Shown here: positions 1-11,554 of the stretch, one piece after another
Numbering within the stretch: the first letter of the stretch is position 1
Layout: every line of letters begins with the position of its first letter
Origin: Hypomyces perniciosus
Taxonomy: Eukaryota; Ascomycota; Sordariomycetes; Hypocreales; Hypocreaceae
Length of the DNA stretch: 64,000 nt
Direction of reading: 5' to 3'
Assembly: GCA_008477525.1 (NCBI GenBank)
Contig: SPDT01000001.1
Span: 868,001 to 932,000, forward strand
Position numbers and translations under genes: made by a program
Notes under the pieces: generated by a model
What the model saw: only the letters and a program-made list of their open reading frames with translations
Told to the model about the DNA's origin: nothing
The model's database searches: none

Positions 1-207
1 CAGGGCCTACTAACTAAGAAGGACGTCTGGTACGTCCTCAACGGTGCAGACGAGACGAGGCGCACCAGCGGCGTGCCAGCTTCATCTGCTGGCGGTGGAG
101 CAGGCGGGCAGAGCAGTGGTATTATTGGTGGGGATGGCAATGGGGAGGATACGGGCTTGCTTCGTGTGGGGGATGATCGAGAAGAGGATGCAAGGTCGAT
201 ATTATAG
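1..207 (+). CDS. CLC-type voltage-gated chloride channel, 3' end (partial)
   Basis: Frame 1 is open from the window edge to a TAG at 205-207 and gives 68 residues. It begins with GLLTKKDVWYVLNG, which resembles the end of the second CBS domain of fungal CLC channels, where a GL(V/L)T-x-KD motif closes the domain. A Gly/Ser-rich and acidic tail follows. CLC proteins move chloride across plasma or endomembranes, and the cytosolic CBS pair gates them. Only the C-terminus is here, so the call rests on one motif; another CBS-domain protein is possible. The gene converges on DNA ligase I. Confidence 0.55.
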   Translation, partial: QGLLTKKDVWYVLNGADETRRTSGVPASSAGGGAGGQSSGIIGGDGNGEDTGLLRVGDDREEDARSIL

Positions 208-535
208 ATTTGGAAGGCGGATAGATAGATGTATCATGAATGTAGATTTGCTTTTGTTGTTGGAAATTGAAATTAGATTCAAGCAAATGTAGTTGAGATA
301 CTCTTTTCACTACCAAAAGGCCTCTTGATATCAACAGTATGCATTTCGAACTTGTTGTGGGATGCATGGAAACAATTGAGAGGAGTCATCCAGAGCGTAT
401 TCAATATACTCCGTATATATTCATGAGTTGCGTGTAACCCGCCAATTAACCCACCCATGCAGCCTTCTAAGCCCATTCATACCCCAAGTTTCATAAATAG
501 GGTAATGCTATACAATATACAAATTAACATATAGT
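208..535. other. 3'-3' intergenic region
   Basis: About 330 bp between the convergent stops of the channel gene and DNA ligase I. AT-rich, presumably both 3' UTRs. Nothing else seen. Confidence 0.5.
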
Positions 536-3500
536 CTAATACTCAAAATCATCATCCACGGCTGGCCCCTTGCTCTTCGTTACGCTCTCCTGCTTCCTAT
601 ACATCTCCGCAACCTGGCGACTCGACGTCGCCTCATCGGGCTTCTTATCATCCCTGATCTTAATAAATCGGGGGAACCGCAAACTAATACCCTTCTCACC
701 ACCGGGGTCCACGCCCTCTTTGCACCCAGCCTTGTAGCGTGGGCTGAGCGTCAGATCTGCGGTTTTGACCTCCCATACGTAGCGCGGCTCGAACCATACG
801 TCGGGTTGATGCTGCCCGCCAGTGGAGTGTGAGTAGAATGGCTTGGCTCTGTCGATGGTGATTTCAGAGAGTTGTTTGTGGAGGTCTTCGAGGACCTGTT
901 CGGAGAAACCGGTGCCGATGTTGCAGATGGTTTCGTAGGTGTCTGTTGATGGGCTGTAGCAGGCTAGAAGGAATGCGCCGTAGACAGATGTACGCTTGCC
1001 CTTGCCGTAGTATGCCCCGAGGACAACGAGATCCAGGGAGTCACCAACACCAGCAAGGTAGTCTTTCTTGATCTATATAAACCAGGTTAGTAATGCATTG
1101 GGGATTCAACATTAATATGTCAAGCAAGGGAGCTTACCTTGAGCCAGTTTCGACTTCGTTTACTGGGCTCATACCCACTCTCTGTGCCGTCCAGCATCTT
1201 CACCATCAGACCCTCACACGATGCCTTGACACTCTCGTCAAGGAAAGTCTGGATTTCATCCAACTCCTGTCCATCCATATGCGTGGCAAACGAAAACTCT
1301 CCCTCCACAGGTGAGAAAGCAGTACTTAGAAGGTCTCTACGCTCACGCAGTGACTTCTCCACCACGGCCTCACCATTCAAGTAGAGAAGATCAAACGCAA
1401 ACACGCAAACCTTGACTTTGATGTCCTCTGCCTTGACGTCCTTCTTCTTGCGCGTCATGAGCTGCTGGAAAGGCAAAACCTTCTTCTCTGAAACGTCCCA
1501 TGCCACAGTCTCGCAGTCAAGCACGAAACTCTTCGTGTCTTCCTTGACCCAAGTGTGAAGTTTAGCGAGAATGTCGGGATACTTCTTTGACAGATCCTCC
1601 GAGTTTCGGGAGAAGATGCTAGCAACGCCCGAACCTGCCTCCTTGCCCGCTCCAGGGGCTGCCTGGCTCAGCTGTTCGGGGGCATCCTTGGCCACATAGT
1701 GAATCTGAGCACGTTCGCCATCATACTTGTATTCGCAAGTGAATTTCTGGCCTTCAAACCGATCCAACACCTCTGTGATGGCTTTCGTTGGTTTTGCCAA
1801 CATGGGTTTCAGGGGGACACCGGGGCGAAGCTTGCAGCTGTCTCTAAGCTTCATGATGCCATGCTCAAGAAGAGACGGTATGATAACGTCGTAGCTTGGC
1901 AATTCACTGTTTCCGTTAGTATTGTTCACCCAGGAATCTGATGAGCAACAAACCTGTAAACTGTCTTCAGAATGGATTCGCCATTCTCCATCTCTGTCGT
2001 GGTAGGGACTTTCCCCTTAGCATCAGCTTCATGGCACACAATAGCCTGGGCCAGAGACACAAGGACAGTCCTCTCGGCAAGGCCCAGTCTGAGCTTTCCC
2101 TCCAAAAACCGGACAATGTACTTCGCCTCACTCGGGCCACCCTTGTCCTTTGAAATATCAACCTTTTCTGTTGAATGAGCATCAGCTGCTGATAACAGCT
2201 TCTTGATCTTGTCGACTTTCTGTCCCTGTGCACCATGGCCCGCCACCGTCGCGATATTCATTAACCCTTGGTGAACGCCCTTGATTGTCAACGCCTTGGG
2301 CTTAAACATGGTTGGCTGTGTTGACCTGCTTTTCACAGCTACCAGTCCCAGGTCACCAATCTCCTTCTGGTCAGCCTTGATGACCTGCAAACTCCTCCCC
2401 GTTGTCTCGCCAATAGCCTTCATGATCAAGGACTCTCCAATACCAAGCTCAATACCAGCGTAATCCGGCGCAAGCTTGTTGATCATGAGCAGAATGGTGG
2501 AGAGAAGATCATCAGGAGTGAGTCGCATGACTTGCCGCAGAAAGCGCGAGCAATACTCCATGATAATCAATCTTTTCGTCGTCAATTCGATAAGTGAAAA
2601 CGTTTTGCAAAGCGCTGCATAAGGTACCGGCGTGCCTGGTTTCCAATCGGGATACGGATCCTTTTCCTTTTTTTGAAGTAGTGTTTGAGCCACCTTGCGT
2701 GCCTTGGCGGCAACTGCAGGCTTCTCCTCGCCACCAGATTCCTCGGCCTCTGAAGCTGATTCTGATGACGCTTCTTCCTCCACAACTTTGGCGGTTTTCT
2801 CGGCTTCTATATCCTCCTCTTTTTCCTTCTTCTTCTTCTTCGGTGATGCGGCTTTCGGTGATTTAGATCTTGACCTAGGGCTGGCTGATTTCTTAGTCTT
2901 GGCTGGGGAATTGGTCGGACTTTTCGCTTTCGGTGATGATGCAGGCGCCTCGTCTTCATCGTCTTCAATCTTGACTCGGGTTCGTCTCGCCCTCTTCACA
3001 ACCGGTCCATCGTCCTCATCCTCTTCGGGCTCCGCCTTGACTTCTTTTGCCTTGGCCGCGGTGGTCTTCTCTGATGCTCTTGAACGCTTCTTGGAGTCAC
3101 TCTTCTCTGTATCCGAATTCTCCTTCACATTCGCATCCTCGTCAACCGTCGTCCCATTCTGCGCTTCATCCTTCTTCCCCGCCTTGGGCGCAAAAGCCAA
3201 GGTAGTCTGTCTCTGCGGCCCACTTGCCTTCGCCCCAAAGAACTTCCTATCAAACCATCAACAATTAGTAACCATCAACAATTAGTAAACCATCAAAAAA
3301 GAAGGCTCTCCCAACACACCCTATCGTCTGCTGCACCGGCTGAACGTACCCCAAAGTCGCCTGCTTCGGTGCCATGATGCTGCACAATACCACCGGCGCC
3401 CGTGAACCAATTGTCGGCTGACGGCGCAATAATGGAAAGAAAGATCGAGTCAAAGCCACAGTGGAAATGCTGCGGAATTTATAAGGCGAAATTGGTGTCT

Positions 3501-3567
3501 GAGTGGAAGTGGTAGTGGTAGGCAGACGCCTAAAGTTGATGGAGTTCCTCTTGTTCAATGCCAGCAT
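536..3567 (-). CDS. cdc9: DNA ligase I (ATP-dependent), with likely mitochondrial and nuclear starts
   Basis: Seals nicks in replication and repair. Exons on the minus strand: 3567/3375-3350, 3246-1954, 1906-1138, 1072-536. Introns are GT-AG and the joins keep frame (2625 nt, 874 aa from ATG 3375). The nuclear form starts MAPKQATLGKFF, a PIP box (QxxLxxFF) for PCNA binding. A charged Lys/Ser/Glu-rich linker runs to about residue 200, followed by the DNA-binding domain. The adenylation motif EYKYDGER has catalytic Lys near residue 500, and the OB-fold domain lies in the last exon, ending VDDDFEY. An in-frame ATG at 3567 adds 64 residues rich in Arg/Ser/Thr with no Asp or Glu, resembling a mitochondrial presequence. 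Yeast CDC9 uses the same two-start strategy. Function is near certain; use of the upstream ATG is inferred. Confidence 0.95.
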
Positions 3568-3963
3568 GACGCGCTATGCTAGGCAGAATCGCGTTAATTG
3601 AAGACTCGCGTTTGGCGGGACGGCGTCACGGCTCAGTATGGACGCGTAAAAGTCACGTGTTAAGGGTCTGTCTTCAGTGCCCCCACCTAGAGCCTCAAAA
3701 GCTGAGACTGCGATCACGGAGCTTTACTTCATGCTATGCGGAATAATAGTTGGGAAGATTTATGTCTGGACAGAAAACATGTCGACATCACCAAAGGAAA
3801 AGACGCCTCTATTTAATGAATCAGCCGAACATTAACACATGTCCATTGGGATCCTTCCCGCCCTCTCTATCTAGCAACGTATAGTACAAAAGGCGACAAG
3901 ACCAGGAATCATTATAGTGGGCATCAGCGGTCAAACTGCGGGGGTCATCCATCCATCCATCGT
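3568..3963. promoter_or_regulatory. DNA ligase I upstream region and PDH E1 alpha 3' region
   Basis: Both neighbours are on the minus strand, so this holds the ligase promoter and the E1 alpha 3' UTR. CACGTG at about 3653 is an E-box-like hexamer; no MCB (ACGCGT) element was found. Otherwise unremarkable. Confidence 0.35.
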
Positions 3964-5444
3964 CTACTTGGAGAAGTAGAAGTTCTCATCGGGGGTACGT
4001 CCACGAATGTACTGGGGCTCGGATCCAGGGACAAATATGTCCTCAAACAAGATCTCGGGCTTGGGCTCAGGAATAACCATGGCCTCGGCGGCGGCAACCT
4101 CGGCGGCAATGTGGTTTCGGGCCTCCTTATCAATCTTCTTCAGGTCGTCCTCGGTAGTAACCTCCCAGTCAAGAATCTTCTGCTTCAGTCCGGCAATCGG
4201 GTCGTTGGTCGAGCGCATGCGCTGGATCTCCTCACGAGTACGGTAGGTGGTGCCAGGGTCGGACATGGAGTGACCACCATAACGGTAGGTAACGTACTCG
4301 AGAACCATGGGGCCCTTGCCAGCAGCGGTCCACTTCTTTCCGTACTTGACGGCGGCCTTGACAGCGAGAACATCCATACCGTTAACCTTGAGACCGGGAA
4401 TATACTGTCCACGCTTGTAGTAGTCTGTCAAAGCAGAAGAGCGAGCAGCAGAGGTACCCATGCCGTACTTGTTGTCTGTGACGTCAATGTTAGCTCAACA
4501 TGGCCTTATGCGTCTACCCATGTCTCGAATGAAACTCACTCTCGCAACCGAACAGAGCGGGGAGGTTCCACAGCTTAGCCATGTTGTAGGCCTCAAAAAC
4601 CTGGCCCTGGTTGCTGGCACCGTCACCGTAGAGAATGATACTGGCGTTTTTGTTGCCGTTGTACTTGTGCGCAAAGGCGAGACCGGCGCCGACAGGGACC
4701 TGAGCACCGACAATACCGTTTCCACCATAGAAGTTCTTGGCGAACATGTGCATGGAACCGCCCTTTCCGTAGGCAATACCCTCACGTCGACCAAGCAGCT
4801 CGCCAATAATGGACCTGACAGTGCCGCCTCGCATCATGGCGAAGCCGTGACACCGGTAAGCAGTGATGATGTCGTCCGCCTTGGTAATAGCATGCTCAAT
4901 TCCAACAGCAACAGCCTCCTGGCCGGTAGACAGGTGGCAGAAACCACGGATCTTCTTCTCCTTGTACAAACGGTCGGCAGCCATCTCCATTTGTCTGAGC
5001 GATTATTAGTAACGCTGGGCCGTAATTGTTACTGGGCAAAGCCCTGCTCCCTCGTACCTGATGGCGACCATTTCGTAGTACATCTGCTTCAGCTCCTTCT
5101 TGGTCACCTCGATGGCGTAAGAGGGGGGGTCCAGCTCGTATGTCTCGAAGCTCTCATCGCTCAAGTTGACCAGGAAGGGCTCATCGTCGGACTGCACGGA
5201 ACATTGTCAGCCGCCAGTCGCCACCACTCAAACAGCCCATTGAGCATCGCAAATATCGCCGTCTACAATCCATTGATACGCCTCACTGGCAAAGGGGCGC
5301 ATTTAGCCATACCTTGGGCACTGAGTTGCTGAGAGAAGAAGAGGCGGCGTCCGTTGTAACAGATCGGGCAGCGAATGCCAATGAGGCCGGGGCCCTGGCG
5401 CGCAGAGGCACCGCCCTGGGTACTCTGAGGGCTCTGGAGAACAT
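3964..5444 (-). CDS. pda1: Pyruvate dehydrogenase E1 component subunit alpha, mitochondrial
   Basis: Catalyses thiamine-diphosphate-dependent decarboxylation of pyruvate in the mitochondrial PDH complex, with E1 beta. Exons: 5444-5313, 5191-5058, 4994-4540, 4475-3964; joins keep frame (1233 nt, 410 aa, close to the usual fungal 410-420). The start at 5444 gives [14 protein letters not shown], a typical Arg-rich presequence. An in-frame ATG at 5519 would add 25 residues but spoils that presequence. The ThDP motif GDG (residues 212-214) to NN (about 241-242) is present, and the intron 3 join supplies the first Asn. The regulatory loop [10 protein letters not shown] carries the serine that PDH kinase phosphorylates in this family. 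No defects seen. Confidence 0.97.
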
Positions 5445-6500
5445 CGCGACGTCTAGACGTGCCTCTGAGCAGATGGGATGTCGAGGTTGTCGAAGCAGAT
5501 AGCAAAAGGTCTCGCTCAACGTAGCTTCTCCGAAATTTCGCGGTGTTGAGCGTTGAGCTTGATTGTTGGATTAAGCTAGGTCAGAATGGTACTAGCATGG
5601 AACATCACGTGGCTTAGTAACGTCTTGTATCCCTATTACTCCCGGGGTCTCCGATAATAATCCGACGCCTACCCTAAGGCTCCGACTGAAGCTCCGGAGG
5701 ACTTGGAAATATTACGGAGTACTCCGTACAATAACGTCAATAACGTCGGTTTACAGTGAATTCAACCGGTCTTTTATTAATAAAGTGAGAGACGTCCAAT
5801 TTTAAGAACTTGTGCTATGAAATCGATTGACAAACTACACCCTCTTCTTGCAAATTGATATGCTCTCGAGACAAGATCGAATGAAAAAATCATTCGCTTA
5901 TCATCTACAAAATATCACAGCGCAATGAATCCGAATACGACCTTATCAGTCAGGATTTGTGACCAGCTTCAATTACTCACTCCATCACAATCATACAGTT
6001 CGCTCTCGCTCCAGGCATTCCGCTAGTAGTCGTAGTAATATTCAGGGGCTGGATATAAAACTATCAGCCCCTTTCCTGTCTACTCTACACATTCCATACC
6101 TATCCCTTGGTATTATCGCTAGCAATACGATGAATGGCCAGCATCTTGTCTGCTGGCACACCCCAAGCCAATCTCTTTAAGGAATAAAAACTCCACAACC
6201 CTGTCCTACCCTCATGCCTGATGCGATGCAATTTCCCCAGCTATGCACATAGTACCAAATGATGCAGCAACGCCGTTAACATGCTTTCCCACAAGATCCT
6301 CGCCGCGTTCTATAACCTGAACTGCGCGCCAAGTATATAATGCCAAAGCGGGCGAGCCAGTCGCTCCAAACAACTTGGCCCCTCCCGATTGTGAATCCAG
6401 GATGATTCTGGCCTCTTGCAGAGAGAGCCCAAGTTACAGCTTTCATTACGCCAAAAAAATGAAGGCATGTTAATAAGTCTTTGGTGGCAAAAAGCACACA
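5445..6500. promoter_or_regulatory. Intergenic region with PDH E1 alpha promoter
   Basis: About 1 kb upstream of E1 alpha and downstream of the WD40 gene. It contains a perfect 16-bp palindrome TACGGAGTACTCCGTA at 5713-5728, a motif that recurs in this window. AT-rich around 5760-5900. No gene seen. Confidence 0.4.
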
Positions 6501-8734
6501 TTAGTCGTCATGAAAAAATGTCATGCTACCACTTTGCAGAGGAGCCGTTGAAGGGCCTGCATCTTGCATGTCCGCATCTTGTGTTGAAGGGTTTTGGCTG
6601 GAGCTGGCTACGGCCGACTCGCCACCTCGATAGTCAAAAGACATTGCGCTCATGGGACGATTTGGGTTCTCTTCCAGGACACGCTGTTGAAACGAGAGTG
6701 GACGATCATAGAGCATTTCTTCTGGTGGTGAAAACGACCAAACCTGGGCATCGTAAGTTTATGGGGGATGCTAACGTTGGCTCTGCGTATGACTTACCTC
6801 CATGACAGTACGACCCTGTCTCAGTGCCAATGCAACACACTTCTCTTCTTCAAAAGCAACCCGCCAGACAGCCTCACCTTGGGCAATCAACTCTCGCACG
6901 AGATGGCCAGTCTTGAGATCCCAGATCTTGACTCGACCATCACTGCCACCACTGACAACACGAGTGTCGTCAAATTGCAGACTAGTGACGCTATTATCAT
7001 GGGCAGCAAGCCGATGGATTGGACACATCTTTTCCAGAGACCAGACTCTAACCGAACCATCAGACCCTCCGGTTACCAATGTGTCCCCTCGCATCTGTAG
7101 CTGGCCAACCAGAGACGTGTGACCCTGGAGAATGGCAAGACATTCGCTGTAAGATGGTTAGAAATATCCAGCTCTCTTCGCAGGGGTCGTTTTGGAGTCT
7201 TACCCGGTCGTAGGATCCCACACTCTGACGTTTGTATCCAGACTTCCCGTCACCACTCTCTTGCCATCAAACGCAATAGCATAGATTTGGCTAAAATGCC
7301 CTTGCAAAGTCTGAAGGCACCGGCCCTCAGAAATGCTCCAAACCCTAGCAAACGTGTCGTAGCTTCCGGAAACAACAATGTCGCCCTTGATCTCCAGGCA
7401 CCGTACACTTGACTGGTGTCCGACAAGGACGTTCTTGCATAGACCGGTGCGGATATCCCAGATTCGTAAGGTGGTATCTCGCGAGCCAGAAATAGCGGTA
7501 TTAGCATCAGCCATCTTGAGGCATCGAACAGTTGAGGTGTGGCCACGTAAAGTGTGCAGGCAAGCTCTGTGATGCGGTTAATTGGCTGAGCGACTCGGAA
7601 TCCTGCAAAACCCCAACTTACCCAGTCTTCAGATCCCACACACGCACATCACGATCACATCCGCCGCTCACCATGGTATCTTCCCAGGGGACCATCGCCC
7701 AGACACCCATGACATGTCCTTGCAGCGTGCGTTGTGAATTGCCCTCGGTATCAAATACGTGGATCTTAGCGTTGTCGAGGGCCACAATGATGTAATTCGG
7801 CGTTAAATGCAGACTCGTCACCACACCACCCTCTTGGGTAATGTTCCTGGTAATGCTTGTACCACCAGATCTCCAGGCTGCCTCCACCAGGTATCGCTGC
7901 TTGAAGTGAGACTTGTAAGACCGTATCTTGGGCCGTCTGGTGGTGCCATCCAGACTCCTAGACCCTGAGGCGTGTGTTGTTAATGGGAAAGCCCCCGGAA
8001 AGCTATTAGCCATCTCACTGTCCATCTCCATGTTCGAATGGGCCCCTGGCCTTGTCGTGAATATCGGGGCTGCAGGCGACACCTCAGAGAGCCTCCGTCC
8101 ATAGTCGTGCTTCACGCAAAGATTCTTCCATGTCATATCGTCACTCAAGAGATCCCGCCATCGCTTCGATACTTGCGATGCTCGGGCTAGGACCTTGGGG
8201 TCGTCAATGAACGATAATATCTGGTTCTGTGTTAGGTATGGAGGCTACAACGTAGATTTAGACGGTTCCTACCCTGAGACACAGCTCATCTGGAAGACTC
8301 GTGAAGGGGTCTTTCTTCAGGAGTGGGCTGACAAATTGATGAACAAAGCTCAGCTGTTGACTGGTGCAAAGGTTCAGCAAGTCTGCCAGGATCCTTGTGC
8401 GCTGGGGGCCAGAGGAATTCTGAAAGTGTTGTCGGACTTTGGCAAGAAAAAAGTCTTCATCGTCGGCGGCATCACTCCAGTCCGGCTGGCAGTGTGCCGG
8501 CCCAGGCGAGGCAGCTGGTGTTGGGGGCGGTGGGGGCGATCCTGTCAGCTGCTGGTCGAAATCAGCAGCCGGCGTGGGCATACTCGGCGTGGGCGGGCCT
8601 CGCATCTGGCGCTGCTGCGGGAGCTTTTCGATTCTTTGGTTCAACATGGAATTGGTGGTGTTGAGTGTTAACTCCTCGCTCAGCATGCTTCCTCTCCGCT
8701 CGGAGAAACTCATGGGTCTGTTGTAGCCGGCCAT
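6501..8734 (-). CDS. F-box/WD40-repeat protein, SCF ubiquitin ligase substrate receptor (Cdc4/Fbw7-like)
   Basis: Likely recruits phosphorylated substrates to an SCF ubiquitin ligase through Skp1. Exons: 8734-8273, 8220-7622, 7566-7204, 7146-6798, 6743-6501; introns of 52-57 nt, total 2016 nt, 671 aa. The N-terminus is Pro/Gln-rich and disordered. The F-box (FTSLPDELCLRILSFIDD) straddles the exon 1/2 join near residue 150. WD40 repeats follow from about residue 265; the later ones are clear, with GH near the start and VWD or IWD at the end (for example SGSRDTTLRIWD). A Ser/acidic tail ends FFHDD. Most like Cdc4/Pop1; a beta-TrCP-like (FWD-1) assignment is possible, so no symbol is given. Confidence 0.93.
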
Positions 8735-9449
8735 GGCCTAGGCCGCCGTTGTCTTGCCACTCGGGAAGCGCCGCACTGGAGGATTCCGTGGTCGAGGACG
8801 CCGAGACCCGCGTCTTTTCAGGTCGCGGTAGAAAGAGCGTGTATGGTTGAACGATGACAGGATGAAGCGACAGTGACCGAAACCTAGTCCAACCTTGAGG
8901 CGGTAGTCAGCGAGAGTTTAAACCTTGGTAGCGATCGGAAGGCGAGAGGGCCTGGGCAACCATGTCGACGTGGTAATCTTATAGTGTGGTATTGAGGGCT
9001 GTCTATTGAAGACGCAGGGGACAATACTAATACAATCCTGACGGATGGTATTGAAGGGGCCGCTGAAGGGACGACAATACAAACAGTACCTACCTGTAGG
9101 CTAGGAGCACATGGGCCAGCGTCCCAACGAAGCGTCAGGAGAGGCGGACGGGGTCCAACCTCAAGACAACTGGCAATGGAGGAAGCGAGCGACAGTTATC
9201 GGAGCAACAAGGGCGAAAGAAATGAACCAAAAGACTTTATTTGCGTTCCGCGTTCCGCGTCCCAAGGGTTCGGGGGCTGACTTGGAATGTGTGACAGACG
9301 AGTAGAGTAATTGGGGAGCGCGGGACTGAAGGGATGGGCTTTTCGAAAAATCCCTTGTCTGGCCTCGGATCTGCTGCCCCAGGCGTCGATTTGGTGGGCA
9401 GGACGAACCGACGACGGAAAAGACACCGCGACCTGCTGTATTGGATGCC

Positions 9450-9487
<38 letters not shown>

Positions 9488-11554
9488 CAGAGGAGGAGTA
9501 GAAAGAGACGTGGTGGGTTTGGCGGCGATTCCGTCAGTCGAGGTCGGGCAAAAGGCGACTGGATCGATACTGGGCAAATCGGTCAGCGAGGTGAGCGGAA
9601 GTGCAAGAAGGAGGAGTGCTGGGGAGCGAGAAAAGCGGGTGCCACTGGGGGCCGGCGGCGGCGTTTTAGCGGCCTGGGTACTGATGGCAGTGGTCTGGCT
9701 GGCCCCAGTGCGGTGGTTTGGTAGTGGCGGTACGTTTCTCGCTAACAGCCGCTTCCGGCAACCACTGGCTGTCTCCAGCGCACAGGTGGGCGACCAGGGC
9801 CGCCTCATCAGGCGCAAAGGCGGTAGCGCAGCAGGTGGTGCCTCTGCAGTGGTACCTTAGCACTGGCTGGAGCGCTGGAGCACGCACTGGTTGCAGCATG
9901 AGCGGGGAGACCCTTGCAGTAGCACTGCTGATGGTGGCCATGGCCAGCGACATTCAGCGGGCACGCCATCATTCTACTCTACTACTACTGCTATACTCCG
10001 TACTACTACTCCGTACTTCGTACTACTACTACTATTACAAGGAGGTGTCTCAGGCTTGGACGGCTTTACGAGGTCTGTCCTTCGTATTCAAGTTGCTTCT
10101 CAAGAGCGTCGAAATCATGTGTTCTTCTTCTTGGCTACGGAGTATCTATTATCTACTGAGATAAGGATAAACCTACACATGAAACGTGAGCAGCAGTGCT
10201 GCGCTGCCCTGCGTTGGTGATGTGTATGTCCGTCACTGGCCGGCTTCATACATAGTGCCTGCGATTAACCAACTGCATGCATGCAGGATAAATCATTGGC
10301 ACGCCAAAAACCCTGGACTCCAATTTAATATTTTCAGTCAAGGTTTCCTATTCCCGAGCAAATGTCTCTGGCCAATTCGCATAGTGTTATTGCAGGGGGG
10401 TCCAGGATTCTTAACCCAACACAGCCGAAGTCGTCTGAAGTTTCACATCAACAACAAATCCTCGGATGCCACTTCAGAAGAACGATCTTTTAATATTAGT
10501 AGTATTAGTATTGGGATTCTCGTTGATTACCAACTACGATCTGAAACATTGGACGAGGCCATCACCCTTTACTTCTGCCAAAGTCCTTCAACCAAGAGAA
10601 GGGAGAAATGCCTAATGCAAAAAAGCCCACCCTCCTCTCGTCTGACACGCAGATGTGGCACCACGCGACGTCGATCTAACCATCCCTCAATAGGCGCTGT
10701 AGACTCCCGTGCGCCGTTTCACCACCACAATAGTTTCGTCATGAATTGCCTGTGGTTTCTCTAGCAAGTCCAGAAGAGGACATGGCCCATTCCAGTTCTG
10801 CTCGAGGACCCTAGCATCTCATCTCATCAGCGCCATTGTCTCAGAATGATGCATCTTCTTTTGGTCATATGGCGCATTCTGCTGCCCAGCATCACTGGCT
10901 GACCTGGTTCATCACCTGCGCAAGTTGCGTTCCATTGCATAGGTACCTACTATTCCGGCCTTAGTTTGGCCCTATCCTGTCCTACGTCGACTCATTTGAA
11001 TGCGTGCAGACTGCCGTGACTTGTTCGAATGCTACTCATTACTGTGTTTTAAAAAAAAAAATGACAGCTCTCCTGCAACGGCCCGTTGGGCATTAATAGT
11101 AGATGAATGGCTTGATATCATCAGTAGGTCCACAGCAAAGCCGTTTCCCACCAACACGAGTTTACCTTGAGCGTTGCTCTATATCAGTCTCGGGAAGATC
11201 TCGAGATGGCTTCAAATTCAATGTCATTGAATCAATCAATTATATCCCCAGAAATGTGCTGACTGTCTATCATACTGTACATGTTGTGTCTTTACAACAT
11301 CCCAATTGCCGTCATCGTAATGGAATATGCTCCGTGCCAGCCCCTCGAAATCAAAATGACGAACAGATCTCCGAGCCGCCAACATTACGCGTAGCTCGTT
11401 AACAAACACTTTTTACAAAACAAGCCCGCCGTAAACATCCATCTATATGTCATTCCCCGTAGTATCTGCAATCATATGCCGTCTTGCCCGGGTTGATGTG
11501 ACGGGGCTATCGGCGTCCTTTTCGATACGACCGACACACAGATCGCTGTTGGAA
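8735..11554. other. 2.8 kb intergenic region with simple repeats
   Basis: Between the 5' end of the F-box/WD40 gene and the 3' end of the ZIP gene. It probably carries a long promoter/5' UTR for the former. It holds a (GA)n microsatellite, a TAC/CTA trinucleotide run and copies of the CTCCGTAC/TTCGTAC motif near 9996-10025. Long open frames on both strands around 9160-9860 come from the GA repeat and GC-rich low complexity, with no recognisable protein. Confidence 0.4.
9452..9486. repeat. (GA)n microsatellite
   Basis: An uninterrupted GA dinucleotide run of about 35 bp. In fungi such tracts are often near promoters; here it lies about 720 bp upstream of the F-box/WD40 start. No function is claimed. 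Confidence 0.9.

Noticed and set aside
2695..3285. A 196-codon Ser-rich plus-strand frame
   Set aside because: Antisense of the Lys/Glu/Asp-rich linker of DNA ligase I.
4460..5332. A 290-codon open frame on the plus strand
   Set aside because: It lies antisense to the PDH E1 alpha exons and introns and has no independent motif; GC-rich codon use on the real strand explains it.
9161..9860. Long frames on both strands with Arg/Glu or Ser/Leu repeats
   Set aside because: Produced by the (GA)n microsatellite and GC-rich low-complexity DNA; no domain, no plausible splice structure.
10186..10764. A 192-codon plus-strand frame
   Set aside because: No motif, irregular composition, no homology-like segment.
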